Below are positions 1 to 8,471 of a stretch of 64,000 nt of DNA, piece by piece. The translations under genes and the position numbers were made by a program. Each line of letters opens with the position of its first letter. The first letter of the stretch is position 1. Below the pieces are notes generated by a model. It was given only the letters and a program-made list of their open reading frames with translations, ran no database searches and was not told the origin of the DNA. Source of the stretch: Pegethrix bostrychoides GSE-TBD4-15B (GTDB lineage Bacteria; Cyanobacteriota; Cyanobacteriia; Elainellales; Elainellaceae); NCBI GenBank assembly GCA_019359155.1, contig JAHHHV010000007.1:1-64000 (forward strand), in the 5' to 3' direction.

Positions 1-123
1 GGCGCGACTTTTTTATACATCTACTCAAACAACCGACATTGTAAAAGTACCAAAAGCGCTCCTAGACTGCTGGTCTAGCCTCTTGTGCTACGCAGCCTAG
101 ATGGATAAAGTCGAGCTAAGTCT

Positions 124-597
124 ATGCTGACTTCTACAGAAAATCAACAGTCGGATTTGAGCGTTTATATCCATCAGCAGAAGCCGCATTGGAACGCAGC
201 CGCACTGCTTTACACGATTGGCGGATACTACGGCGGCATCTATTTGCTCTGTGCTAGTAATTTTGGTCTAAACGCAGTCGGGATCTTGCTTGTCACCCAT
301 GCGCTGGTGCTCTCTGCCTATCTAGCGCATAAGTTTATGCATGGCACTATCTTCAGCAGCATGAAAACCAACCGCTTTTGGGGCAGAATCATGCAGTGGC
401 TGCACGGTACTTCTTATGCGCGGTTCCAAGACTTAGCCCAAGGACATATCGACCACCATATTAAGGGCGTTGATCTCTATATTTTTGATCGGATTAGCTT
501 TATCAACAGCCTCCCCATGCTGCTACAAAACCTGATTGCAGGACTGGAATGGCTCTATTTTCCTGCGCTACTTTTCATTGTGACACCTCTGCTTTAG
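124..597 (+). pseudogene. truncated fatty acid desaturase (N-terminal half only)
   Basis: The 157-residue product matches the front half of a membrane di-iron fatty acid desaturase. It has hydrophobic segments at about residues 27-46 and 50-68, a first histidine box HKFMH near residue 69 and a second box HIDHH near residue 108. Family members usually have about 300 residues and a third HxxHH box near the C-terminus. Here the frame stops right after a hydrophobic stretch, and reading on past the stop or into the other frames gives nothing desaturase-like. Two of three iron-binding boxes cannot make an active centre, so I call it a remnant. A deliberately short paralogue is a weaker alternative. 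A complete desaturase lies at 18556-19668, but it belongs to a different subfamily. Confidence 0.6.
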
Positions 598-1256
598 AGT
601 AAGTTTACCAGAAGTGTCAGATTAAGTCCTGTCTATTACACCTTAGATGCCCTCCAGCCTACCTGATGGCAGTCAATGGCAGAGAAGGGGTTTAATCTAC
701 GGCCCAGGCTTATTGTGCCTCAGCTTGCTTCCAACCTCTCTTCTACCGTTGTTTCTCAAGTGAAACTTGACCAATTTCACCTGATTAACCCTAAGATACA
801 AGCTTGCTTCTCGCAGGGTACTAACGACCGTAGTCACGACATTTATAGTTTTGCTTGCCTCGACGGGTAGTGCCGTTTTTCATCGTGTCATCAGAGCCAC
901 AGGTTAGACAGATGAGGTAAACTTTCATGATTGGCAATTACTGTGGAAGACACTGCTTCCCTCTATTTTCCTCAATCCTTTACCAAATAGGACTACCCAT
1001 ACCTTAATTCAACAATGCCGATTCAGGTTATGTAAACTATAGTCACAAAGTTTGAAGGTATTGTCCCGAAATTTGAATAAAAATAACTTGCAGCCTGTAG
1101 TCGAGTGAATCCTGACTGGGCTGGGCACCTTAGCAGTACGAATTCAATAGGCAAGTCGTCGAAATGGCTAGATTCCCTGCGGAACCTGGATCTATGGCGC
1201 ATTTACTGCATTCTATTAATTCTTGATCCCTTATTGAATTGAGGTTTGGACTAACC
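598..1256. other. 659-bp region without a recognisable gene
   Basis: No coding region is recognised here. A 64-codon open frame at 676-870 has no recognisable motif and weak start context. The stretch may hold the eroded 3' half of the desaturase and the promoter of the V4R/roadblock operon (for example the AT-rich TATAGT-containing sequence near 1035-1042), but no promoter can be assigned with confidence. Confidence 0.4.
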
Positions 1257-1739
1257 ATGACTGCATCAACTCTGATTGCGAACCAAATTCGACCTGAGCT
1301 AGGCGACTTTGGCAGCATTGTTTGTTTTAAGGCGGTAGTGACAGGCATTGAAGAAGCCCTGGGAGAGAAAGCGGCGCTGATTGCGCTGATTGCAGCAGGT
1401 CGGGTGCGCGGTAAACAGTTGGCGAGTGCCCTCAACATCCAGTCCGGTATGCCACTTGAGCAGATTACGTCTGCAATGCAGGGCGCGTTAGGCCAAGCGG
1501 GCACCCGACTCTGCGTGATCGACAAAATCGTCATGGTGGACGACGCCTATCAGGTGTTTTGCCGTGAAACAATTTGCTCGTCTGGCGAACCGCAAGGTTC
1601 TCCGCGCTCGCTGTCCTACACCATGGGCGCTTTGCAAGGCGTTTTAGAGATAGCTACCGGCAAGCGACTGCGCGGTGCTCAAGTCGAGTCTGTCCTGCGG
1701 GGTAGCAACCACGACGTGGCCGAATTCAAAGAATACTAG
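1257..1739 (+). CDS. V4R-like small protein, first gene of roadblock/GTPase operon
   Basis: This 160-residue soluble protein starts at ATG 1257; an in-frame TTG at 1239 is less likely. The C-terminal third (a conserved cysteine region, then EIATGKRLRGAQVESVLRGS) resembles the end of V4R (4-vinyl reductase) small-molecule-binding domains, although the usual metal-binding cysteine cluster is incomplete. I infer that it is a small regulatory or ligand-binding partner. Its strand, order and spacing tie it to the roadblock protein, GTPase and DUF4388 protein that follow. The reading frame is secure and the V4R assignment is tentative. Confidence 0.6.
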   Translation: MTASTLIANQIRPELGDFGSIVCFKAVVTGIEEALGEKAALIALIAAGRVRGKQLASALNIQSGMPLEQITSAMQGALGQAGTRLCVIDKIVMVDDAYQVFCRETICSSGEPQGSPRSLSYTMGALQGVLEIATGKRLRGAQVESVLRGSNHDVAEFKEY

Positions 1740-1818
1740 ACTTGAGCGATTTGAGCGCCGAGTCTATCAACCTCGATCAATCTGTACAGCTAACTACTAC
1801 AACTGGAGTCTTTCAACG

Positions 1819-2190
1819 ATGGGTATCAATTCTGCCAAACTGGGCGCTGTTTTACAAAATTTCGCTACCGGAACCAGCGATGTGCAAGGGGTCGCCTTGG
1901 TGACGCCAGACGGTCTGCCGCTAGCCTCCAGCCTGCCAGGTGGCATGGATGAGGAGCGGGTTTCAGCCATGTCAGCCGCAATGCTGTCTTTGGGGGAACG
2001 CATTGGAACCGAACTGACGCGCGGCGGCATCGACCGGATTTTGGTCGAAGGTGAAGATGGCTATGCAATCTTGACGAGCTGCGGCCAAGATGCAGTATTT
2101 CTGGTGCTGGCCAGCAAATCTGCTAAGCAAGGGGTGCTGATGCTAGAGATCAAGCGCGCCGTATCCGAGCTGAAGCTGCTCTTGATTTAG
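1819..2190 (+). CDS. roadblock/LC7 domain protein (MglB-like)
   Basis: This 123-residue protein consists of a single roadblock/LC7 domain. It opens with a helix (MGINSAKLGAVLQNF), then the typical VQGVALVTPDGLPLAS strand-turn-strand, a helix with AAMLSLGERIG, and a final strand pair ending in a long helix. In bacteria such proteins (MglB of Myxococcus, for example) dimerise and act as GTPase-activating or scaffold partners of Ras-like GTPases, and a small GTPase is the next gene. ATG 1819 is chosen because it begins exactly at the domain. The open frame extends upstream to 1675 but there overlaps the preceding gene. Confidence 0.85.
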   Translation: MGINSAKLGAVLQNFATGTSDVQGVALVTPDGLPLASSLPGGMDEERVSAMSAAMLSLGERIGTELTRGGIDRILVEGEDGYAILTSCGQDAVFLVLASKSAKQGVLMLEIKRAVSELKLLLI

Positions 2191-2386
2191 CCGCAAAGTC
2201 TAGCCGCAAGTTGTTGGGCTGGTGGCAGCAGTCTTTATCTCTTCGCTGCATCAGCCTAACCGCTAAAGTTCGTAGAAAGCTGTGATTGGCGTATTTTTGA
2301 ATTATTTCTTGAATTAATTTTCTTTTCAATCAAAACTATCTGCTTTCAATCACTGTATGAACCGCTATGTTCTAGGGTGAAACCGA

Positions 2387-2935
2387 ATGGAAATCATGCG
2401 TTTGGTCGTTACAGGGCCAGTTGGAGCCGGAAAATCTACATTCATTCGGTCTGTGAGCGAAATTGAGGTGGTCGATACCGATCGACGGGCAACCGACGAA
2501 ACCGCTCAGCTCAAGGCCAAAACCACCGTAGCCCTCGACTTTGGGCGCTTGCAGTTTGGCCCGGATATGGCGCTGCACCTCTACGGGACGCCGGGACAAT
2601 TTCGCTTTGATTTCATGTGGGATATCCTAATTCGCAAGGCTCATGCCTACATTATGCTGGTGCCCGCCAATCGACCCGCCGAGTTTCGCAACGCTCGCCG
2701 GATTAATAGCTTTATGCAGCAGCGCTCAGCTGTTCCAATGGTCATCGGTATGACCCACATGGACTGCGAAGACGCTTGGGAAATGGAGAACGTCGCGATT
2801 GCCCTAGGCTACTTAGATCTCAGCAAAGCTCCGCCAATTGTCACCGTCGATGCCCAAGATCCAGCTTCATCAGGGCAAGCTTTGATGGCGGTGGTGCGTC
2901 AGCTCATGCAGGCGCACCTGAAGCCAAGGCACTGA
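2387..2935 (+). CDS. small Ras-like GTPase (MglA/COG2229 type)
   Basis: This 182-residue P-loop GTPase carries G1 GPVGAGKST (residues 10-18), a G3 region LYGTPGQF around residue 66 where GTPGQ replaces the usual DTPGQ, and a G4-like THMD near residue 124 in place of NKxD. These departures are typical of the bacterial COG2229/MglA-like clade. AGGGTGA lies just upstream of ATG 2387. Together with the roadblock protein 196 bp upstream it forms a probable GTPase/regulator pair, the arrangement that sets polarity and motility in other bacteria. The DUF4388 gene begins 41 bp downstream. A motility or polarity role here is inferred from family and context only. Confidence 0.85.
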   Translation: MEIMRLVVTGPVGAGKSTFIRSVSEIEVVDTDRRATDETAQLKAKTTVALDFGRLQFGPDMALHLYGTPGQFRFDFMWDILIRKAHAYIMLVPANRPAEFRNARRINSFMQQRSAVPMVIGMTHMDCEDAWEMENVAIALGYLDLSKAPPIVTVDAQDPASSGQALMAVVRQLMQAHLKPRH

Positions 2936-2976
2936 GATTCACAAGCTCATTCGCAAACCAGGCAGTAGGGGAATCT

Positions 2977-3831
2977 ATGGTTATTAGTGGCTATCTCTCT
3001 GATTTTTCGCTTCCAGAAATTCTGCAATTTCTAGATGAAGGCAGTAAGTCAGGTTTACTGGCCGTTCAGCCTTCTGGCTTGGGGGCTAGGGCAGGGGTTG
3101 CTTCAAGCACAGCGCTGTCAAGACATTATTTTATCTGGTTCAACGAAGGCCGAATTATTGCTGCTGCCGATCAGCAGGATTATCGCGGCTTGGTACGAAT
3201 GATTGCGCAGCGCAAGTGGATGGATGAGAGCAAGCTGCGGCAGCTCATTTCACAATGCCCATCTGGCAGCGCCTTTGGGTCTTTCCTCAAGTCTCAAAAT
3301 CTGCTGAGCGCCGACCAGCTCCGACTGCTATTTTCAACCCAGGTGATTCGACAGATTTGCGCCCTGTTTGAACTGGTCAACGGCTCGTATCAGTTTGTGG
3401 GAACTGTGCAACCGCCGTTTTTAGAGATGACCGGGCTGAGCGCACCTGCTAAAGAGGTGATTTTACCAGGTCTGCGCGCCCTAGATAACTGGTCTACGCT
3501 AGCCGAAAAGCTGCCTAGCTCCAGCTCTAGCCTGATCCAAAATCTGCAAAGCCAGCCAGAGCTACGCTTGAACGCCCAGGAAGCTCAGGTGCAGGGACTC
3601 ACGGACGGTAGAATGCCACTCCAGCAGATTGCCAAGCAGATGGCGCTGCCGCTCGAAACGGTGCAGAAAATTGCCTTCCGGCTGATTGTCACCGGCTTTG
3701 CCGAGGAGGTACCGCTGGCGACTGAAGCCGAGGCACGCGCTGACACCCCAGCAGAACTAGAATCGGCTGGGACAACGGGGATCCGTCAAGGGTTTTTAGA
3801 GCGCTTGATGGGCTATCTAAATCAGATCTGA
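2977..3831 (+). CDS. DUF4388 (PATAN) domain protein
   Basis: The 284-residue protein starts MVISGYLSDFSLPEILQFLD, the hallmark opening of DUF4388/PATAN domains (the PatA N-terminal domain common in cyanobacterial response regulators). The domain runs to about residue 120. A middle helical region follows, and residues 200-250 (DGRMPLQQIAKQMALPLETV) resemble a winged-helix module. No receiver domain is present. ATG 2977 has an AGGGG ribosome site 5 bases upstream. An in-frame start at 2776 would overlap the GTPase gene by 160 bp and is rejected. It is probably a protein-interaction effector of the GTPase module, being last in the same operon. Confidence 0.8.
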   Translation: MVISGYLSDFSLPEILQFLDEGSKSGLLAVQPSGLGARAGVASSTALSRHYFIWFNEGRIIAAADQQDYRGLVRMIAQRKWMDESKLRQLISQCPSGSAFGSFLKSQNLLSADQLRLLFSTQVIRQICALFELVNGSYQFVGTVQPPFLEMTGLSAPAKEVILPGLRALDNWSTLAEKLPSSSSSLIQNLQSQPELRLNAQEAQVQGLTDGRMPLQQIAKQMALPLETVQKIAFRLIVTGFAEEVPLATEAEARADTPAELESAGTTGIRQGFLERLMGYLNQI

Positions 3832-3838
3832 GCCAGTG

Positions 3839-4019
3839 TATAGAACCCATTTGAGATCTCTCCTTGCAACAGAAGGAAGACAAGGAAGCCGTTTTGGGCG
3901 ACCTAGTAACCAAGCGGATTCAAGATGCTAAAAAATCATGGGGCAATCGCTCCGAAAAGCTGAAATCCAGGTATGCATTAAGCTTACAGGTAGCCAAAAG
4001 ATCTCAAATGGGTTCTATA
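3839..4019. mobile_element. MITE-like element with 21-bp perfect terminal inverted repeats
   Basis: Positions 3839-3859 and 3999-4019 are exact reverse complements over 21 bp (outer end TATAGAACCCATTTGAG), 139 bp apart. If the outermost TA on each side is a duplicated target, the element is 177 bp long (3841-4017). That is the pattern left by Tc/mariner-IS630-type insertion at TA. No transposase is encoded. An 80-codon frame crosses it (3864-4103), begins with TTG and has no family features. It sits between the 3' ends of two convergent operons. Alternatively the pair could be a long bidirectional terminator, but the arm spacing makes that less likely. Confidence 0.6.
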
Positions 4020-4070
4020 GACGAGAGCGATCTATTCTCAGATTGTCAGCCAGCAGACTCAGGGCTAGAC

Positions 4071-5504
4071 TCACAGCAAATATTCTCTGAGTCTAGGGCG
4101 TAATCCAAACAGGATCATCAGCATTGTCAGCGCCGTTATCATCGCCGCTTTGCCCTCAAAGCCATTCAGAGTATTCAGCATCTGAGCCGTGAGCTGGTCG
4201 AGCATCTCTGTATTAATCACGACTGCCTGCTCATTTTGATCTCGGAGCTGTTTAAATATGGCGTAGGACTGACCAGGATTGCCGCCAATGCTCAGGTCAA
4301 TCGCCGCCTGCGTTTGGCCGCTGGCAAAGAGCTGACGAATCTGCTGGTTCACCTGAAGATATTGGCCGTAGGCTGCCAGCATCGCAATCAGCCGTTCGCG
4401 CTCGCCCGGAAAGCTAATTTGATTGAGCGCATCGGCAAACTCACCGCTAAGGCCAGGAACCTGCTGATCTGTTTTGTAAGCTGCAATAACTTGAGGCAGC
4501 GTCACGCCATCCGGCAGCTTCAGGACTTGCTCGGTTTGCCAATCGAAAGCTTGCAGGTTTTGCTCTGTTGGATCGAGCAAATAGCGACTGGCTGAACCGT
4601 TTGCCTGGTAGAGATGCACGCGCCCAACCCGCAGCGCCCGCAGCGATGCATAGGCATCTTCTGTGAGCATCCGCAGCTGACTGGATCTCGACAGCAGGCC
4701 GCTGCTAGAGGTGAACAGCGACAGCAATGAGAGCAGCGTGGCAGCAACCAGCATTGGGCTGAGTCGCCGTCTCGTCTGATGAGCAAGCCAGATTTGTAGG
4801 ACAACCAGCGAACCCAGCGGCAGCAGCCCAGAGAGCAGAATGCCGAGATATGACCAGATTGCTATCGCCTGCGTCTGCCGATAGCTGGCTTGCAGTTTCG
4901 CCTCGTTAATTCGCGCCAACCGATCGGCGCTGGGCAGCATCTGCCGATCCAAAATTTCTGCCGCCTGCCGATAAGCCTCTAGTACGCCAGCCTGATCGCC
5001 GCGCTGCTTGGCAAATCGCGCCTGCTCGGCTTGCACAGTATAGGCATTAAAGCTGCGAACCAGGCTTTGAATCATTGCCTGCTCTGTTTCGCCAGAGGCA
5101 ATTTGCGCGGCCTGCACGATGCGCTCAGAGAGTTCACCCTGGCGTTTATAGTAGAGTTCCTGTCCGGCTCCTGAGAGTGAACCTAGCATGCGATTAGCGA
5201 CCATGGCATCAATATCGGTCATGGCAGTCTTGAGCCGCTGCGCCTGGATAACGTTGGGAATGGCCGATTTGGCAACGCTCTCAATGCCGTTGCGCTGTGC
5301 CTGAACGCTGACAATCGCACTCAGCAGCAGCAGTAAGCTCGCGCCGCAAGTGCCGTATAGCCCGACTCTATACCACTGTGGCGTAGAGAGCGATTGCAGC
5401 GACTGCGACAATCGCTGTCGAAGTGTAGGCTGACCTATGTTGATCTGAGTTGCGGTTGTGACGGTCGGTTGAGCTAGCTTTGTAGCGGTGTTTGTGACTG
5501 ACAT
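4071..5504 (-). CDS. four-TM helical sensor protein (GlnX-like)
   Basis: The 477-residue membrane protein has predicted transmembrane segments at about residues 45-67, 213-240, 250-272 and 452-470. They enclose two long, alanine/glutamine-rich helical stretches (68-212 and 273-450) that would lie outside the membrane, like paired four-helix-bundle sensor domains of chemoreceptors. No kinase, HAMP or output domain follows. The topology and its place in an operon with a PknG-like kinase and an FHA protein match actinobacterial GlnX, which links amino-acid sensing to PknG. It is the last gene of the six-gene minus-strand operon, 22 bp after the FHA gene. The GlnX assignment rests on architecture and context, not on alignment. 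Confidence 0.65.
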   Translation of the reverse strand: MSVTNTATKLAQPTVTTATQINIGQPTLRQRLSQSLQSLSTPQWYRVGLYGTCGASLLLLLSAIVSVQAQRNGIESVAKSAIPNVIQAQRLKTAMTDIDAMVANRMLGSLSGAGQELYYKRQGELSERIVQAAQIASGETEQAMIQSLVRSFNAYTVQAEQARFAKQRGDQAGVLEAYRQAAEILDRQMLPSADRLARINEAKLQASYRQTQAIAIWSYLGILLSGLLPLGSLVVLQIWLAHQTRRRLSPMLVAATLLSLLSLFTSSSGLLSRSSQLRMLTEDAYASLRALRVGRVHLYQANGSASRYLLDPTEQNLQAFDWQTEQVLKLPDGVTLPQVIAAYKTDQQVPGLSGEFADALNQISFPGERERLIAMLAAYGQYLQVNQQIRQLFASGQTQAAIDLSIGGNPGQSYAIFKQLRDQNEQAVVINTEMLDQLTAQMLNTLNGFEGKAAMITALTMLMILFGLRPRLREYLL

Positions 5505-5526
5505 AGAGATTACTCAGTGAATAGAA

Positions 5527-6186
5527 TCAAGAAGAACGAACGGTTAGCTTTGTCCAGTGACCTAACGTCAGTTCGTCATGGTCTTGCAGCGGTAAATCGG
5601 CCATGACTGTCACGTCAACCCCGTTGAGCCGAGTGCCATTAGAAGACAGGATATCCCGAAAAATCAAGCTGCCGTCGGACTGGAGGCTAAGCAGCCCGTG
5701 ACGCTGAGATACCGCATCGTCAAAGTCAAGGTTGATTTCAGGATAGATGGCCCGGATCTGGCTGGTGCGACCAATCAGATTCACAGGTTTCTCCAGCAAA
5801 ATCTGCTGCTCTGAGCGCTCAGGGGCGGGCGGACTCAGCGGGTCACGCAGCGCTGGATCAACTGAGACAGTCACTGTCCATTGGCCGATGGTAGGCGTTG
5901 AGTGGGCTGCTGGAGATGCTGCTGGAGATGATCCAGGAGATGGCTCTGGCGGCAGCGGAATTTCGCCGCGCGCACCTGTAGTGAAGTTATGGCCGCAGGT
6001 GCCGCAGAACTGACCGTCGCTAGGATTATGCTCTGTACTGCAATCTGGGCAGATCACGGTTGAGATAGATTTGGACATAGAAACATCCGCATCTGCACTC
6101 AAATTTTGAATTTTAGCGCCACATTCTGAGCAATAGTCAGGTTCGAGTGAATTATGACCCTGAGGGCAGAGATAAGAGGTTAGCAT
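5527..6186 (-). CDS. zinc-ribbon FHA-domain protein
   Basis: This 219-residue protein has two N-terminal zinc ribbons (cysteines 7/19/22 and 46/49/61/64), a proline-rich linker (78-125) and a C-terminal forkhead-associated domain with GR (139-140), S160-x-x-H163 and SNGTRLNG (182-189). These are the phosphothreonine-binding residues of FHA domains. In actinobacteria the FHA protein GarA/OdhI is the PknG substrate that controls 2-oxoglutarate metabolism. This protein lacks the GarA-type N-terminal ETT motif and has zinc ribbons there instead, so any phosphosite would differ. It lies between the vWA and sensor genes in the same operon. The linker holds a 12-bp triplicated unit (5907-5942). Confidence 0.85.
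   Translation of the reverse strand: MLTSYLCPQGHNSLEPDYCSECGAKIQNLSADADVSMSKSISTVICPDCSTEHNPSDGQFCGTCGHNFTTGARGEIPLPPEPSPGSSPAASPAAHSTPTIGQWTVTVSVDPALRDPLSPPAPERSEQQILLEKPVNLIGRTSQIRAIYPEINLDFDDAVSQRHGLLSLQSDGSLIFRDILSSNGTRLNGVDVTVMADLPLQDHDELTLGHWTKLTVRSS
5907..5942. repeat. 12-bp tandem repeat (x3) in FHA gene linker
   Basis: Two exact copies of CTGCTGGAGATG are followed by a third diverged copy. On the coding strand they add four-residue steps to the Pro/Ala/Ser-rich linker between the zinc ribbons and the FHA domain. Confidence 0.7.
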
Positions 6187-6223
6187 GGTTGAGAGAGCCC
6201 ATAAGATAAAGCAAATAAAAAGA

Positions 6224-7528
6224 CTAGCTCTTGGGAATGCGGGTGGTTTTGGTCGAGCGCGTTTCTAGCGCCATTGAATCAGCCTTAGCCACGTTGCGCT
6301 TCAGTCGCACGGTGCCAGTCGCCGCATCTTCAATATCGACTACCTGGCGCAGCAGTTTAGCCGTAGACTCGTTGCCCGACTCATGCGCCAGCTGCACGGC
6401 TCGACCCAGCTTGGCCGTCGCCACGTCAATCTGTCCGCGTTCGCGTGCCTCAATTCCCTCCTGAATGCTGTCCGACAGCTCGGCCTGTCCGGTGTAGTGC
6501 GCCACATGCCGATCAATTTTGGCTGACTTGGCCTCATCATCCGTCCAGATGGCCAGAATCCGCGCCTCGGCAATTTTGGTTTCTGTGCCGTCAATTTTGC
6601 AGATCAAGCTAGCGCGTCCGGCCAGCATTTCGTCCCCCAAATTACCCGGCTTCACCTGAATGCAAAAGTGGTAGTCCCGCGATTCGATCCGGCTCCAGGC
6701 TCCGGTAGGATAGTCGGTAATCTGAGCGGTGACGGGCTGGGCACGGGGAGTGAGATCGACGATTTCTGGACTCACCTGTTTGCAAAACAGCAGCGTCGCG
6801 CCCTGCGGCATCCAGAGACGCAGGCTGACCTCGTTCAGCGATTTGCCCATCGCCTGCTGCAAAATCGTTTGAAAGTCGGCTTCCAAACCACTGGCTTCCG
6901 GAATGATATCAGTGCTGCCCAAGAGCTGATTAGAAATTTGCTGAAGCTGTTTCACCCGCCAGTCGGTGCCCACGCCGCGACAGTCGCACTGAAAGACTCC
7001 CTCGCACTGCTGCAAGATCGTCGCCAGCCGCGAGCTGTCCGAATCGTCGTTTTGGCCGTCGGTGAGCAGCAGCGCCTGCCGGATAGCGGCTGGCTTTTTC
7101 TTGAATTCGGCCAGCGCCGCCGTGAGCCAGGTGGAAATCAGCGTGCCGCCGCTGGCCTTAATCTGCCCAATCGCTCGGACTGCCTGCTGTTTATTCTCAG
7201 CGCTGGCCGCCAAAACGGGCACCACCAAGTTGGCATGGCCGCAACCTGTGACAATAAAAAAGCTGCTGTCTGTTGGCAAGAGCTGCACAACTTTAATCAG
7301 AGCGGCTTTTGCAGCCTCGATTTTGTGGCCCGTCATGGAGCCTGAGACATCGCAGATCATCCCAAACAGACGCTCAGAGCTGCTAGAGCCGCCTGGTATC
7401 GCCTGATCGCTATTTGCCGTGACGGTCATGATGGCGTTCACCTCGCTTGCACCCATCGGCAAGTAGGAATTTTGAAATAGCTCGGCTGTGAATTGAGATC
7501 TAGATTGAGATGTAGATTGAGAGTTCAT
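6224..7528 (-). CDS. von Willebrand factor A domain protein
   Basis: This 434-residue vWA protein has a complete MIDAS: D60-x-S62-x-S64 (DVSGS), T129 in GGT and D157 in LTDGQND. The vWA domain spans about residues 50-215. It is followed by a beta-rich region and a C-terminal helical tail with TPR-like character (EARERGQIDVATAKLGRAVQ). There is no signal peptide, so it should be cytosolic. ATG 7528 is preferred because GGAGA lies just upstream. An in-frame start at 7597 would overlap the phosphatase gene by 56 bp. It is probably a metal-dependent protein-binding or scaffold component of the kinase/phosphatase/FHA operon, 13 bp after the phosphatase gene. Confidence 0.85.
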   Translation of the reverse strand: MNSQSTSQSRSQFTAELFQNSYLPMGASEVNAIMTVTANSDQAIPGGSSSSERLFGMICDVSGSMTGHKIEAAKAALIKVVQLLPTDSSFFIVTGCGHANLVVPVLAASAENKQQAVRAIGQIKASGGTLISTWLTAALAEFKKKPAAIRQALLLTDGQNDDSDSSRLATILQQCEGVFQCDCRGVGTDWRVKQLQQISNQLLGSTDIIPEASGLEADFQTILQQAMGKSLNEVSLRLWMPQGATLLFCKQVSPEIVDLTPRAQPVTAQITDYPTGAWSRIESRDYHFCIQVKPGNLGDEMLAGRASLICKIDGTETKIAEARILAIWTDDEAKSAKIDRHVAHYTGQAELSDSIQEGIEARERGQIDVATAKLGRAVQLAHESGNESTAKLLRQVVDIEDAATGTVRLKRNVAKADSMALETRSTKTTRIPKS

Positions 7529-7541
7529 TAAAGTCTCCTGC

Positions 7542-8456
7542 TTAAAGAGCAAATTTGTATACAGCAACTGTGACGTTGTCGTGAGCACCCTGAGCACAGG
7601 CGTAATCTACCAGCTGCTGGGCAATTACAGCAGCCTCAGCTTCCATTGAAACCAGCTCCGCTAGACTGGAAGCCTCGGTGTAGTTCCAGAGTCCGTCTGA
7701 ACAGAGGAGCAAACAGCCCGAACTGAGTAAGGGAACAGTCACCAGATCCGGTACGCCCGCCTCGGCATCAGCGCCCAACCAGCGGGTAATCGCGTGAGCC
7801 TGCCAGGAATGATCCTGACTCAACTGCACGGCAGATGGCGCGTTTGGCTCTGCGGCGTTTGGCTCTGCCGCCACCCAGTAAGCGCGACTATCTCCCAACC
7901 AGCCAATCGTCGCTCTCCCCGCCTTGCAAACAGCAGCGACCACCGTTGTAGCAGAGGCTTCGGCTCCTGAGGGATGCAGAATTGCAGCTACGGCAAGCTG
8001 CGCCCGGGCAACTGCGGCCAAGATTGCGTCAGCCGGGTCAGTGTCAGCTTGATCCACGAGCGCCTCACAGATGGTTTGAGCCGCGCACCCAGAGGCCAAC
8101 TGCGGCCTATAGGAGCAGGAAACCCCGTCGCAAACCACGAGAATCTGCACCTGATCAGAGCCATAGAGCGCCAGAGCGTCCTCGTTGTGAGCATGGACAA
8201 GTCCGCGATCGCTCACGCCTGCCAAATTAGCGCTCAGCCGAATTTCGATGTGATCGGCACTCGTCTCTGCCCGAACGCCGCAGTGACTGCAATAGCCATC
8301 TGAATCCAACGGGGCGGCTGCGCCACATTTAGGACAGGTCAGGCTTGCATTGCCAAAATTATCTAATAGCTGGCCGCAGCCTTCACAAAACCGATCGCTG
8401 AGCAAGATCGGCAGGTGACAGTTGGGGCATTCGTCGAGCTGTTTTAGCGTTGGCAT
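7542..8456 (-). CDS. zinc-ribbon PP2C-type Ser/Thr phosphatase
   Basis: This 304-residue protein begins with two zinc ribbons (cysteines 10/13/24/27 and 41/44/56/59). A PP2C domain follows with NED (91-93), VVCDGV (D110-G111), WLGDSRAYW (186-194), CSDGLWNY (252-259) and HDN (292-294). The metal-binding aspartates needed for catalysis are all present. It should dephosphorylate phospho-Ser/Thr on kinase targets, most simply those of the PknG-like kinase 15 bp upstream. A 15-bp duplication (7841-7870) creates AEPNAAEPNA inside a surface loop of the catalytic domain. Confidence 0.92.
   Translation of the reverse strand: MPTLKQLDECPNCHLPILLSDRFCEGCGQLLDNFGNASLTCPKCGAAAPLDSDGYCSHCGVRAETSADHIEIRLSANLAGVSDRGLVHAHNEDALALYGSDQVQILVVCDGVSCSYRPQLASGCAAQTICEALVDQADTDPADAILAAVARAQLAVAAILHPSGAEASATTVVAAVCKAGRATIGWLGDSRAYWVAAEPNAAEPNAPSAVQLSQDHSWQAHAITRWLGADAEAGVPDLVTVPLLSSGCLLLCSDGLWNYTEASSLAELVSMEAEAAVIAQQLVDYACAQGAHDNVTVAVYKFAL
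7841..7870. repeat. 15-bp tandem duplication in PP2C gene
   Basis: Two copies of CGTTTGGCTCTGCGG differ at one base. They lie in the phosphatase coding sequence and add five residues in frame. Confidence 0.7.
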
Positions 8457-8471
8457 CTCAATCTTCCAGAT

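Noticed and set aside
676-870. 64-codon open frame after the desaturase remnant
   Set aside because: No ribosome site, no motif, and composition like surrounding non-coding DNA.
2776-2976. Upstream extension of the DUF4388 gene
   Set aside because: It would overlap the GTPase gene by 160 bp. ATG 2977 has a good ribosome site and begins the domain.
3864-4103. 80-codon frame across the MITE-like element
   Set aside because: It starts with TTG, includes one terminal inverted repeat in its reading frame and overlaps the convergent gene end. No family is recognised.
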